Source: CAYJLW01 sp964370965 (GTDB taxonomy: Bacteria; Actinomycetota; Acidimicrobiia; UBA2766). From it: 56,571 nucleotides of DNA. The notes beneath the pieces were generated by a model, which saw only the letters and a program-made list of their open reading frames with translations, searched no databases and had not been told where the DNA came from. The position numbers and the translations under genes are program-made. Shown in pieces: positions 34,038-41,722 of the stretch; position 1 is the first letter of the stretch, and each line of letters begins with the position of its first letter. The DNA is taken from NCBI GenBank assembly GCA_964370965.1, contig CAYJLW010000018.1, positions 1 to 56,571 on the forward strand, read 5' to 3'.

Positions 34038-34961
34038 TCAGGTGTGCCGGCTGCCGTAGTCGCCGAAGGGGTCGTCGCGCTCGCGCACGGCGTCACGGAA
34101 GCCGACCTGCATGGCCCGGGTGACGAAGTCGAGGCCCTCCTGGGTGTGGCGGGCGACGCCGTCGAAGAGCGTCCCGAGCATGCGGCTGGACGCGAACCCC
34201 ATGTTCTCCACGGTCTGGTTGCAGAGCATCTTCAACATCACGAGCTGGTTGGTGGGGACCCGCGCCATGCGCTCTGCGAGGGCGGTGGCGTGGGCGAGGA
34301 GGTCTTCGCCGGGGACGGTTTCGAGGACGAGGCCGATCTCGGCAGCCTTGGGGGCGGGGATCGCGTCGCCGGTGAGGAGGTAGCGCTTCGCCTGCTCGAT
34401 GCCCATGCGGTACACCCACATCGCCGTCGTGGGCGTTCCCCAGACGCGCGACGGCGGATAGCCGAACGTGGCGGTCTCGGCGGCGACCACGAGGTCGGCG
34501 CACAGCACCATGTCGGTGCCGCCGCCGATGCACCAGCCCTGCACAGCGGCGATCGTGGGCTTCCGGGCGTACCACAGCTTCAGGTACGTGTCGACGAACG
34601 TCGACATGAAGGTCACGTCCGCCACCGAGTCCCAGACACGGGAGCGGCCCGCGGACGCCTCCGGGGACCACGGTGCCCGGCCTCCCGCCTCGCCGGGGGC
34701 GTCGGGGGGTGCGGGCACCTCAGGGGCGAGCTCGAGGTCGTGCTGGGCGGCCGTGGACCAGTCCAGCCCATAGCCGGCGCAGAACGCCTTCCCCTCGGCC
34801 CGTAGCAGGATCACGCGCACGGAGGGGTCCCCTTCGGCGTCGTCGACGGCGGCGGCGAGCTCGTCCCTGAGCGCGAACGTGATCGTGTTGTACTGCTCCG
34901 CCCGGCAGAGCACGACGTGGCGGACGCCGTGGGCGGTTTCGGTGCGGAGTGTCTCGGGCAT
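34038..34961 (-). CDS. enoyl-CoA hydratase/isomerase family protein (crotonase superfamily)
   Basis: 307 residues. KAFCAGYGLDWS and AAVQGWCIGGGTDMVLCADL form the oxyanion hole. A 50-residue Pro/Ala-rich insertion (PEVPAPPDAPGEAG) follows the first loop and is unusual for the family. GYPPSRVWGTPTTAMW sits where hydratases carry the catalytic Glu, so plain enoyl hydration is doubtful. An AGGAGAG ribosome site precedes the ATG. It starts 10 bp after the thioesterase stop, so the two genes and the small coiled-coil protein form a likely operon. Confidence 0.85.
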   Translation of the reverse strand: MPETLRTETAHGVRHVVLCRAEQYNTITFALRDELAAAVDDAEGDPSVRVILLRAEGKAFCAGYGLDWSTAAQHDLELAPEVPAPPDAPGEAGGRAPWSPEASAGRSRVWDSVADVTFMSTFVDTYLKLWYARKPTIAAVQGWCIGGGTDMVLCADLVVAAETATFGYPPSRVWGTPTTAMWVYRMGIEQAKRYLLTGDAIPAPKAAEIGLVLETVPGEDLLAHATALAERMARVPTNQLVMLKMLCNQTVENMGFASSRMLGTLFDGVARHTQEGLDFVTRAMQVGFRDAVRERDDPFGDYGSRHT

Positions 34962-34971
34962 GGTCGCTCTC

Positions 34972-35760
34972 CTATCTGGCCTCGACGACCCGGACGACGG
35001 CGCTCTGGCTGGCGGTGCCGAGGAGACCGCCGTGGTCCCCCCAGAGGTGGACGAGGCCGTGGGCGAAGCCGTCGACGACCGCGTGGATGCGGATGTCGGC
35101 CAGGACCCATTCCGCCGGCTCCCGGTGGGCGACGCGGATCGTGTTGTCGAGGCTGTTCCCGCCGCCGTGGACTCCGAGGGCCTGGCCGATCCCGAAGGGG
35201 ACGAAGTCCCCCAGGATGGCCAGCAACGCCGAGGAGAGGTCGACGTCGGGGAGGCGTAGCCAGAGCGACGTGCGCCCGTTCCCCGGCGGGCCGGGGAGAT
35301 CCTCGGGTGGGCGGGCGTGGGCGAGGCGGGCGTCGACATGGTCGGCGAAGGTGTTGGCGTGGCGGGGGAGGAGAGGCCGGGGCGGGCAGTCGGCGGGGGC
35401 GGGCACGGGGGGCATCTCCGCCCAGTCGCCCGCGAGGCCGAGGTCGCGACGGCCGAGAGCGGCGTTCACGGTGAGGATCTCCTTGCCGTGGTCGTGCAGG
35501 ACGGCGCGGGCCTGACTCACGTGGTGCCCGCGGACCACCTCGGTGACGTCGACGTCGAGCACGGATGGGGGCCGGGCGTAGGAGAGGTACTGGCCCGTCG
35601 CCCACACCGCCGGGCGACCGGTGACCTGTTCGAGGGCCTCCACGGCGGCGCCGAGGCCGCAGCCGCCGAAGAGCGCCCCGAGGCCCGAGCAGATCCGGGG
35701 GGCGACGGGCAGCCGCCACCGGTGCCGTTGGGCGGTCGGTTCCAAGCCGAGGAACTCCAT
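34972..35760 (-). CDS. acyl-CoA thioesterase family protein (TesB-like)
   Basis: 262 residues in a double hot-dog pattern. WRLPVAPRICSGLGALFGGCGLGAAVEAL is the first Gly-rich loop and helix, VWATGQYLSYARPP the first sheet, and LLAILGDFVPFGIGQALG the second half with an Asp in place. The last strands read DIRIHAVVDGFAHGLVHLWGDHGGLLGTASQSAVVR. Probably hydrolyses or binds acyl-CoA. The ATG at 35760 is used; a GTG at 35769 lies just before it. It heads the minus-strand set that continues with the crotonase. Confidence 0.82.
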   Translation of the reverse strand: MEFLGLEPTAQRHRWRLPVAPRICSGLGALFGGCGLGAAVEALEQVTGRPAVWATGQYLSYARPPSVLDVDVTEVVRGHHVSQARAVLHDHGKEILTVNAALGRRDLGLAGDWAEMPPVPAPADCPPRPLLPRHANTFADHVDARLAHARPPEDLPGPPGNGRTSLWLRLPDVDLSSALLAILGDFVPFGIGQALGVHGGGNSLDNTIRVAHREPAEWVLADIRIHAVVDGFAHGLVHLWGDHGGLLGTASQSAVVRVVEAR

Positions 35761-35918
35761 GGCTTCCACGTCCGGGGAAGGTAGCTCCCTGGCGCGCGTG
35801 CAGGTAGCGGCCGCCCCGGCCGCAACCGCCCGCGCCCGACGTCAAGGAAAGGGGCGGAACCGCTCATACGGGCGACATCAGGGCCGATCGGTCGGGGTAG
35901 TCCGCGAGGAGGTCCCCT

Positions 35919-36254
35919 GTGAATCGTCGGCCGAGACGACATGTCGTGGTCGTGGTCGCGGCGCTGGTGTTGGCCGGTGCCGGAGCAGGGCCGGCGGCAG
36001 CCGGCACCGGCCGTTGTTCCTCCGAGGACGGATCCGCGGTGCTCACGGCCCTTTTCGGCCGGGCCCCCCGGCGGACGAAGGCGCCGTCGGTGACGCCGTC
36101 AGGGTCGTCGTCTGTGCCGCCTCCAGGATCCGGCCGTTGGATCAGGCCGCCGGGCAGCGGTCCGGAACTCCCTAGGCCCGCACATGCGGACCTGGAGGAG
36201 AACCTGAGGAATGGTGGCGGCGGTCACGGGATCCAGGCGCCGAGCCACGCCTGA
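35919..36254 (+). CDS. small secreted protein, unknown
   Basis: 111 residues. A clean signal peptide (RRPRRH, hydrophobic core, cleavage near AAAGTG) precedes a short Ser/Pro/Gly-rich mature part. The GTG at 35919 has an excellent GAGGAGG ribosome site, which is the main support that the gene is real. No family recognised. It lies alone, convergent with the damaged amidohydrolase. Confidence 0.6.
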   Translation: MNRRPRRHVVVVVAALVLAGAGAGPAAAGTGRCSSEDGSAVLTALFGRAPRRTKAPSVTPSGSSSVPPPGSGRWIRPPGSGPELPRPAHADLEENLRNGGGGHGIQAPSHA

Positions 36255-36321
36255 CCGCGACGCGTCCCTTCGCCCCGGAGACGGCGTCGCGGCGGGCAGG
36301 CGCAGGCGCGTGCCGCAGCCG

Positions 36322-37118
36322 TCAGGCCTCCGGGACGAGCCGGCAGGCGGTGCCCCCGAGGATCGCGGCGGTGGCCGCGCCGCCGAAGCCCGCTTCCCGG
36401 ACCCAGGTGAGCATTGCTGGGACCGAGAACCTCGTGTTGGGACAGTCCGAACCGAGGAGGAGACGGTCGGCGAGCGCCTCCATGCGGGCGACGGGAAGCG
36501 TACCGGCGTACTGCGGCCCCGTGGTCACGTCGGCATGGAGGGCGGCGTGGCGCTCCATGAGGTCGAGGGCGGCGTCGACGGCCGGGAGGCCGCAGTGGGC
36601 CAGGACGAGGCGCGCCTCGGGGTAGCGGGTGGCGACGGCGTCGAGGCGGGGTAGCTCCCCGGCTGTCGTGGTCCCTTGCGGCGCCCGGCCCACGTGCACG
36701 ACGACCGGGATGCCCCGGTCGCTCACGGCCTCCCACAGCGGGTGGAGCCGAGGGTCGTCGAGGTCGAAGTCGCCCACGGAGCAGTGCAGCTTCCCGACCC
36801 GGAGGCCGAGGACGTCGAAGGCCTCCCGGGCGAGGCCGGCGACGTCGTCGCCGGGGTGGAAGGTGGCCCCGCCACGGCTCCCGGGAGTCGCGGCGCCGCC
36901 CCCGCCATCCACTCGTTCAGGGATGCCGCCACGCCCGGCTTGTGGGCGTAGGGCAGCGCCCAGAAGCGGTCCACGCCTGCGGCGCTCTCGTACGCCACGA
37001 CGTCTTCGGCGAGGCAGCCGTCGTAGGCGAGCTCCCACTTGATGCGGTCCAGGAAGAAGCGCCGGATGGCCAGGGCGAGGCGCTCGGGGAACACGTGGGC
37101 GTGCGCATCGACGATCAC
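36322..37118 (-). pseudogene. amidohydrolase family 2 (TIM-barrel metal hydrolase) broken by a single-base frameshift
   Basis: The first part (VDAHAHVFPERLALAIRRFF, then YESAAGVDRFWALPYAHKPG) is in one frame from GTG 37118. The rest (HPGDDVAGLAREAFDVLGL, VVHVGRAPQG, LVLAHCGLPAV, GSDCPNTRFS) is in another. Metal ligands are in DAHAH, VVHVG and GSDCP. Adding one base to the C4/G4 run at 36867-36870 joins both halves as ...AVAGATFHPGDD... and gives a normal 265-residue protein (797+1 bp is divisible by three). The cause is therefore a real recent mutation or a homopolymer sequencing error. The family hydrolyses or decarboxylates small acids. Confidence 0.8.
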
Positions 37119-37223
37119 GGCCGTGATGCAAGCGCCCCCAGGGCGTAGGGGGCAAGCGGAAGCTGCGCGCCGGGCCGGGCTGGGGGGTGCCCCTACGGGC
37201 AGCGGCAAACTGATGCTGCTGCC

Positions 37224-37273
37224 CCAAAGTGATGCCGTTTCCCCGGAATACCGGGAAGGCGGCATCGCTTCAA
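37224..37273. repeat. 50-bp palindromic element, copy 1
   Basis: Arms of 23 bp around AATA (37247-37250). The left arm begins CCAAAGTGATGCCG and the right arm ends with CGGCATCGCTT. It is imperfect but clearly the same element as copy 2. Confidence 0.75.
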
Positions 37274-37297
37274 CGTCCGTCCCCGGCCCAGACGGCC

Positions 37298-37347
37298 CCA
37301 AAGGGATGCTGTTCTCCCGGGATACCGGGAGAACAGCATCACTTTGG
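37298..37347. repeat. 50-bp palindromic element, copy 2 (near perfect)
   Basis: CCAAAG at 37298 and CTTTGG at 37342 bound the element. The inner arms GATGCTGTTCTCCCGG and CCGGGAGAACAGCATC are exact complements around GATA (37321-37324). A further half copy (GATGCTGCTG) begins near 37211. There is no T-run, so it is more like a dispersed palindromic repeat than a classical terminator, although it follows the kinase stop at 37422. Confidence 0.85.
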
Positions 37348-37421
37348 ATTTCGGAGGGCGGGTCGGGCCCGGGACGGTCAGGCGGCGGACCGGAGCCACC
37401 GGCCAGGTCCCGGGACGGGGC

Positions 37422-39758
37422 TCAGAAGGAGGAGCTGACGCGCAGGTCGGCGGTCTTGGGGGTGGTGGGGACCGTGAACCAGAACGTGGCGCCGTCTCCG
37501 GGAGCGCTGTCTACGCCGATCTCGCCGCCGAGCACCTCGACGATCTGACGGGAGATGTAGAGGCCGAGGCCGGCTCCCCCCTGCACCCGGTTCAAGTGGT
37601 TGCCGAGGCGGGCGAAGCGCTCGAAGACCAGCTCCTGGTGCTCGGGGGCGATGCCCGGTCCCTCGTCGCGCACGGAGACGCGCACCTCGTCGGGGCCAGC
37701 TTCCACGGTGAGGCCGATCGACGTGCCTGTAGGGGAGTAGCGGCGCGCGTTGGACACGAGGTTGGTGAGGACCTGCTCCAGGCGGAGCGGGTCGGCCCAC
37801 GCCGTCGCCTCGCCCCCAGTCACCTCCACGACTACCGGCTGGGTGCCGTCGACGGAGTCCGTGTCCTCCACGACCCGGGTGACGACGTCCGGCACGCGGA
37901 CCCGCTCGATCGAGAACGTGAGCTCGCCCCGCTCGATCACAGACACGTCCAACACGTCCTCGACGAGGCGCTCGAGGCGCTTCGCCTGCCGGCGCATGCG
38001 CACGAGCTGGTCGTCCACCATCTCGCGGTCCAAGGGGAACTCCGGACGCAGCATCGTGTCGACGAAGCCCCGCAGGCAGGTCACGGGCGTGCGCAGCTCG
38101 TGGGAGACGGTGGCGACGAAGTCCTGCTTGGCCGCCTCCAGCTTGCGCGCCGCCGTGACGTCACGGGCGATGAGGACGGCGGTCTGGGAACGGGCCGAGG
38201 TCCTGCTGAGGCGACCGGCGGAGAGCTGCAGGCAGCGCGGCCCCCCGGCGCCGGTCACGACCACGAGGGACGTGCGCCCGCCCGGTGCCAGCGCCGCCAT
38301 CCAGGACCGGGCGTCCCACGGCACGCCGTCCTCGTCGACGGCGTCGAGCACGTCCGGGAGGGCACGCCCGGTGGCTTCCACGGCGGACGTCCCCGTGATG
38401 TCCTCCATCGCCGGGTTCCACACGCTCACGAGGCCGGAGGCGTCGAGGGCGATGATGCCGTCCGAGGAGCCGTCGACGATCCGGGCGAGCTTCGTGTGCT
38501 CCTCGCCCACCTCCTCGAAGAGACGGGCGTTCTGGGCGGCCACCGCGACCTGGTTGCCGAAGGTGGAGAGCATCTTTAGCTCCCGGGGACTGAACTGCAC
38601 CGGCCCCTCGAAGGCGATGCAGAGGGCGCCGAAGCAGTTTCCCTTGGCGCGCAGGGGCGCCACGAAGCACATCTCGACGCCGAGGGTGGCGAGGTGTGCG
38701 GCGGCAGCGGGAGCGGCGTCGGGACGCCGCAGGACGAACAGGGCGCTCTCGTCCAGCGCCCGAGGCCAGTAGGCGGTGGTGGCGGCGGGATCGGCGGCCG
38801 TTGTCGACGTCGTGGCACCGTCCTGTGTGCGGAACACCGTGGCGCCGCCCGGCGCCCCCACGTCGACGAGGAGGAGCTCGACGTGGTCGGCCTTGAAGAG
38901 GTCTTGGGAACGTTCGAGGACGGCGAAGGCCATGTCCTCCGTCTGGAGCTGCGCGATCTCCCGGGACGCCGCCTCGAGGGTCTGCCAGGCGTCACGCTCC
39001 CCTTTGGCTCGCAGGGAGCTGCGGTAGGAGTAGGCGAGGAGGGCGAGGATGCCCGGGGCGAAGGCCAGCACGGCGGGGACGGTGTCGGCGATCACGACGG
39101 CGAAGATCCCTGCCAGGGTGTTGCCCGCCCACACGAAGAAGCTCAGGCCGAGGCCGTCCGTGTAGACCCGCCAGAAGCGCATGTGCTGTGAGACGGCCAC
39201 GGCGAGGGCCACCGTCACGCTGTTCCACGTGAAGAAGGCGAGACAGGCGAGGACCGCGGGGAGGAGGGAGCGGGTCTGCAGGTTGTGGACGTCCTGCACA
39301 TGTCCGCCGGCGGCGGCGAACACGGCGGCCGCGATCGAGAGGCCGACGACGATGCCGGAGGTGTTGAAGACGGCCTTCACGGGCGCCGAGCGGGACAGGG
39401 CGTAGCCCACGGGGAGCCCGGCGGCGGCCAGCACGACCAGCCAGGGGAAGGGGAGGAGCAGGACGCCGGCCACGACCGCGGCCTCGCTCCATGTGAACAT
39501 GTGCTGGTTGTGGCCGAAGCGCAGCGCCAGGATCTTGCTGTCGGCGAAGGCGAACGCCGTCACGAAGACCGCTGCCACGAGCAGCGACGGCGTCGGGCGG
39601 GCGGTGGAGATCCGCTGCAGGGCGAGGGCGAGGACGATTGCCCCGCCGCTCGCCATAGCGCTCACCAGGAGTACGAGGCCCTCGCGTCCGGACCGGAGGG
39701 AGGCGTCGGACTTCTCGGGGGAAGACACGGCTGTGCTCGTCACGTCGATGGTGGTCAT
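37422..39758 (-). CDS. membrane-bound sensor histidine kinase (8 TM, GAF, PAS), module copy 1
   Basis: 778 residues. About eight hydrophobic helices fill residues 28-255. A GAF-like domain follows (about 265-415, containing CFVAPLRAKGNCFGALCIAF), then a PAS domain (about 425-540, SSDGIIALDASGLVSVWNPAMEDITG), HisKA (SHELRTPVTCLRGF, phospho-His near 550) and HATPase (LTNLVSNARRYSP, DEGPGIAPE, GGAGLGLYISRQ). All kinase boxes are intact. Its ATG lies 3 bp after the stop of the subtilase (TGA-GAC-ATG), so translation is coupled. No response regulator is adjacent. The module recurs at 41723-45702. Confidence 0.9.
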   Translation of the reverse strand: MTTIDVTSTAVSSPEKSDASLRSGREGLVLLVSAMASGGAIVLALALQRISTARPTPSLLVAAVFVTAFAFADSKILALRFGHNQHMFTWSEAAVVAGVLLLPFPWLVVLAAAGLPVGYALSRSAPVKAVFNTSGIVVGLSIAAAVFAAAGGHVQDVHNLQTRSLLPAVLACLAFFTWNSVTVALAVAVSQHMRFWRVYTDGLGLSFFVWAGNTLAGIFAVVIADTVPAVLAFAPGILALLAYSYRSSLRAKGERDAWQTLEAASREIAQLQTEDMAFAVLERSQDLFKADHVELLLVDVGAPGGATVFRTQDGATTSTTAADPAATTAYWPRALDESALFVLRRPDAAPAAAAHLATLGVEMCFVAPLRAKGNCFGALCIAFEGPVQFSPRELKMLSTFGNQVAVAAQNARLFEEVGEEHTKLARIVDGSSDGIIALDASGLVSVWNPAMEDITGTSAVEATGRALPDVLDAVDEDGVPWDARSWMAALAPGGRTSLVVVTGAGGPRCLQLSAGRLSRTSARSQTAVLIARDVTAARKLEAAKQDFVATVSHELRTPVTCLRGFVDTMLRPEFPLDREMVDDQLVRMRRQAKRLERLVEDVLDVSVIERGELTFSIERVRVPDVVTRVVEDTDSVDGTQPVVVEVTGGEATAWADPLRLEQVLTNLVSNARRYSPTGTSIGLTVEAGPDEVRVSVRDEGPGIAPEHQELVFERFARLGNHLNRVQGGAGLGLYISRQIVEVLGGEIGVDSAPGDGATFWFTVPTTPKTADLRVSSSF

Positions 39759-39761
39759 GTC

Positions 39762-41583
39762 TCAACCCCAGCGTGATCCGCCCCAGCGGGAGCCGCCCCA
39801 GCGGGAGCCCCGCCAGCGGGAGCCGCCCCAGCGGGAGCCGTCCCAGTTCTCGCCCCGCCAGCGTGATCCGCCCCAGCGTGATCCCCCCCAGCGGGAGCCC
39901 CGCCAGCGGGAGCCGCCCCAGCGGGAGCCGTCCCAGTTCTNNNNNNNNNNNNNNNNNNNNNNNNNNNNNNNNNNNNNNNNNNNNNNNNNNNNNNNNNNNN
40001 NNNNNNNNNNNNNNNNNNNNNNNNNNNNNNNNNNNNNNNNCGCCCCGCCAGCGGGATCCGCCCCAGCGGGAGCCGTCCCAGGCGGCGGCGGCGGCGAGAC
40101 AGTCGTCGCTCTCGCACGCCTGGTTCGTGGGGAGAGACGCCACGGCGGCTTCCGCGCCGCCGGGCGTGGCGGCGCCCGCAGCGGCGGCGGCGGCGTCCAG
40201 GCTGCCCTTCCCCTGGGCCTTCCGGTCCACCCCGTCGAGGGCGTGGGCCGTCGTCATGAGGAGGCCCTTCACCTCATCCGGCGCGAGCCCGGAGCGGGCC
40301 TGCAGCAGGAGGGCGGTGGCGCCGGACACGACGGCGGCGGCGTGGGAGGTGCCGCTGCCCCGGATGAGGCCCGGGGCCACGACGGCAGCCGGGTAGTCGC
40401 GCTCGATCGTGGAGCCGGGCGAGCTCGTGGAGACGACCATGGTCCCGGGGGCCACGACGTCGGGCTTGGCGTACGGACCTTCCGCGAGGCCCCGGGAGGA
40501 CCACTCGGGCACGGTGTCGTCGGTCGCGTCCACGTTCTGGCGGTCGTCGAGGGCGCCCACGGTGAGGACGGAGGGAGTGTTGCCCGGAGTGTTCACAGTG
40601 CCGTCTTCGGGGCCGTCGTTGCCGGCGGAGACGACCGTGACGATGCCCTGCTGCCAGAGCTCGTCCACGGCGATGTTGAGCGGGTCGAGGCCGGGGGGCA
40701 TGGAGGCCGGCACTCCCCAGGAGAGGTTGAGGACACGGATGCCGTGACGGTCACGGTTGGCGGCGACCCAGGACATCCCCTCCAGAAGGCGACTCAGCGT
40801 GGTGGAGCCGTCGGCGCCCGCCACCTTGACGCTCACGACGGTGGCGCCGGGAGCGATCCCGGGGGCGTCGGAGCGGTCGCTCGCGACCACGCCCGCCATG
40901 GCCGTGCCGTGGCCGAAGTGGTCGAGGCCGTCGCCCTCGCCCGAGAGGTCCGGGCCGGTGACGAGGTGCCCGGCAAGGCCGGGAACAGGGCTCACCCCCG
41001 TGTCGACGACGGCCACGCCGATGCCGGCACCCGTCAGGCCGGCCTCCCGCAGGGGGGCGGCGCCGCTCGTGTCCACGATCGGCGAGGCGATCGTGGGCGG
41101 GGGGGCGTCCTCGGTCGGGGCGGCCGCCGGCTCCGCCGCGATCTCGACGTCGGCGGCGATCCCCTCCACGGCGCCTGTGGAGGCCAGCGCGTCCGCCGCC
41201 ACTGCGGGGATGGTGGCCTCGTAGCCGTTCACCACCGGGATGTAGTCGCCGACCTCGCCGCCGACGGCCTCGACGAGGTTTCCCGCCTCGCGGGTCCGGC
41301 CGGGGGCCGCTTCGATGATGACCCTTACCGTGCCGGTCTCCGGCAGGGCGGGATCGACCTCGGCCTCGGCCTCGGTCGGGCTCTGGCTTGCGGCCGGGCT
41401 TGCGGCCGGGCTTGCGGCCGGGCTCTGGGTTGTGGTCCCCTCGGGGCTTCCTGTGATCGTTCCGTCGCTGCCCTCGACGGTGTCCCCCAGCGCCGGGCTG
41501 AACATGCCCAGCGAGGCGACCAAGACCGTGGTGACCAGCCAACGGAGCCGTGCAATACGACGATGAGTGCGGTACGGCTTCAT
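39762..41583 (-). CDS. secreted subtilisin-like protease (S8) with C-terminal SRWGG repeats, module copy 1
   Basis: Signal peptide, a low-complexity (SPAA)n spacer, an I9-like propeptide (about residues 80-150) and a subtilase domain with Asp in VAVVDTGVSP, His in FGHGTAMAGV, oxyanion Asn in SAGNDGPE and Ser in GTSHAAAVVSG; the triad is complete. It then has a CESDDC pair and tandem SRW(G/R)G pentapeptides up to the stop. A 100-N gap (39941-40040) lies inside the repeats, and the two sides read in different frames, so the gap length is nominal and the true repeat number is unknown. ATG 41583 is used (alternative 41592). The next gene is the histidine kinase. Confidence 0.87.
39765..40080. repeat. 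tandem 15-bp repeat array encoding (SRWGG)n, collapsed
   Basis: Units close to GGCTCCCGCTGGGGC recur every 15 bp on the minus strand, with larger NWDGSRWGG-type super-repeats visible on either side of the gap. The N run is the likely result of failed assembly through the array. Confidence 0.85.
39941..40040. other. assembly gap (100 N) inside a coding repeat
   Basis: One hundred Ns, interrupting the protease C-terminus. The length is a placeholder, since the frame does not carry across. Confidence 0.95.
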
Positions 41584-41617
41584 GGGGAGCATTGTCCGTA
41601 ACGCGCCGTATACGCGG

Positions 41618-41661
41618 CAATGGGCCGTTCGGGCTGTTGCCCTGGCCCGAATGACCCATTG
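41618..41661 (-). terminator. hairpin between the two protease-kinase modules
   Basis: CAATGGGCCGTTCGGGC (41618-41634) pairs with GCCCGAATGACCCATTG (41645-41661) with two mismatches and a 10-nt loop. It lies after the stop of the second kinase (41723) and before the first protease start (41583). It could end the upstream transcript or regulate the next module. Confidence 0.6.
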
Positions 41662-41722
41662 CGCTCAAGAAAGCGGGGGCGGGATCACGATAAGTCACCC
41701 CCCGGGACGAAGGGGCCGGCGC

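Noticed and set aside
37193..37420. Short open frames within the palindromic elements
   Set aside because: Their translations simply repeat the palindrome sequence in both orientations, with no ribosome site or family similarity.
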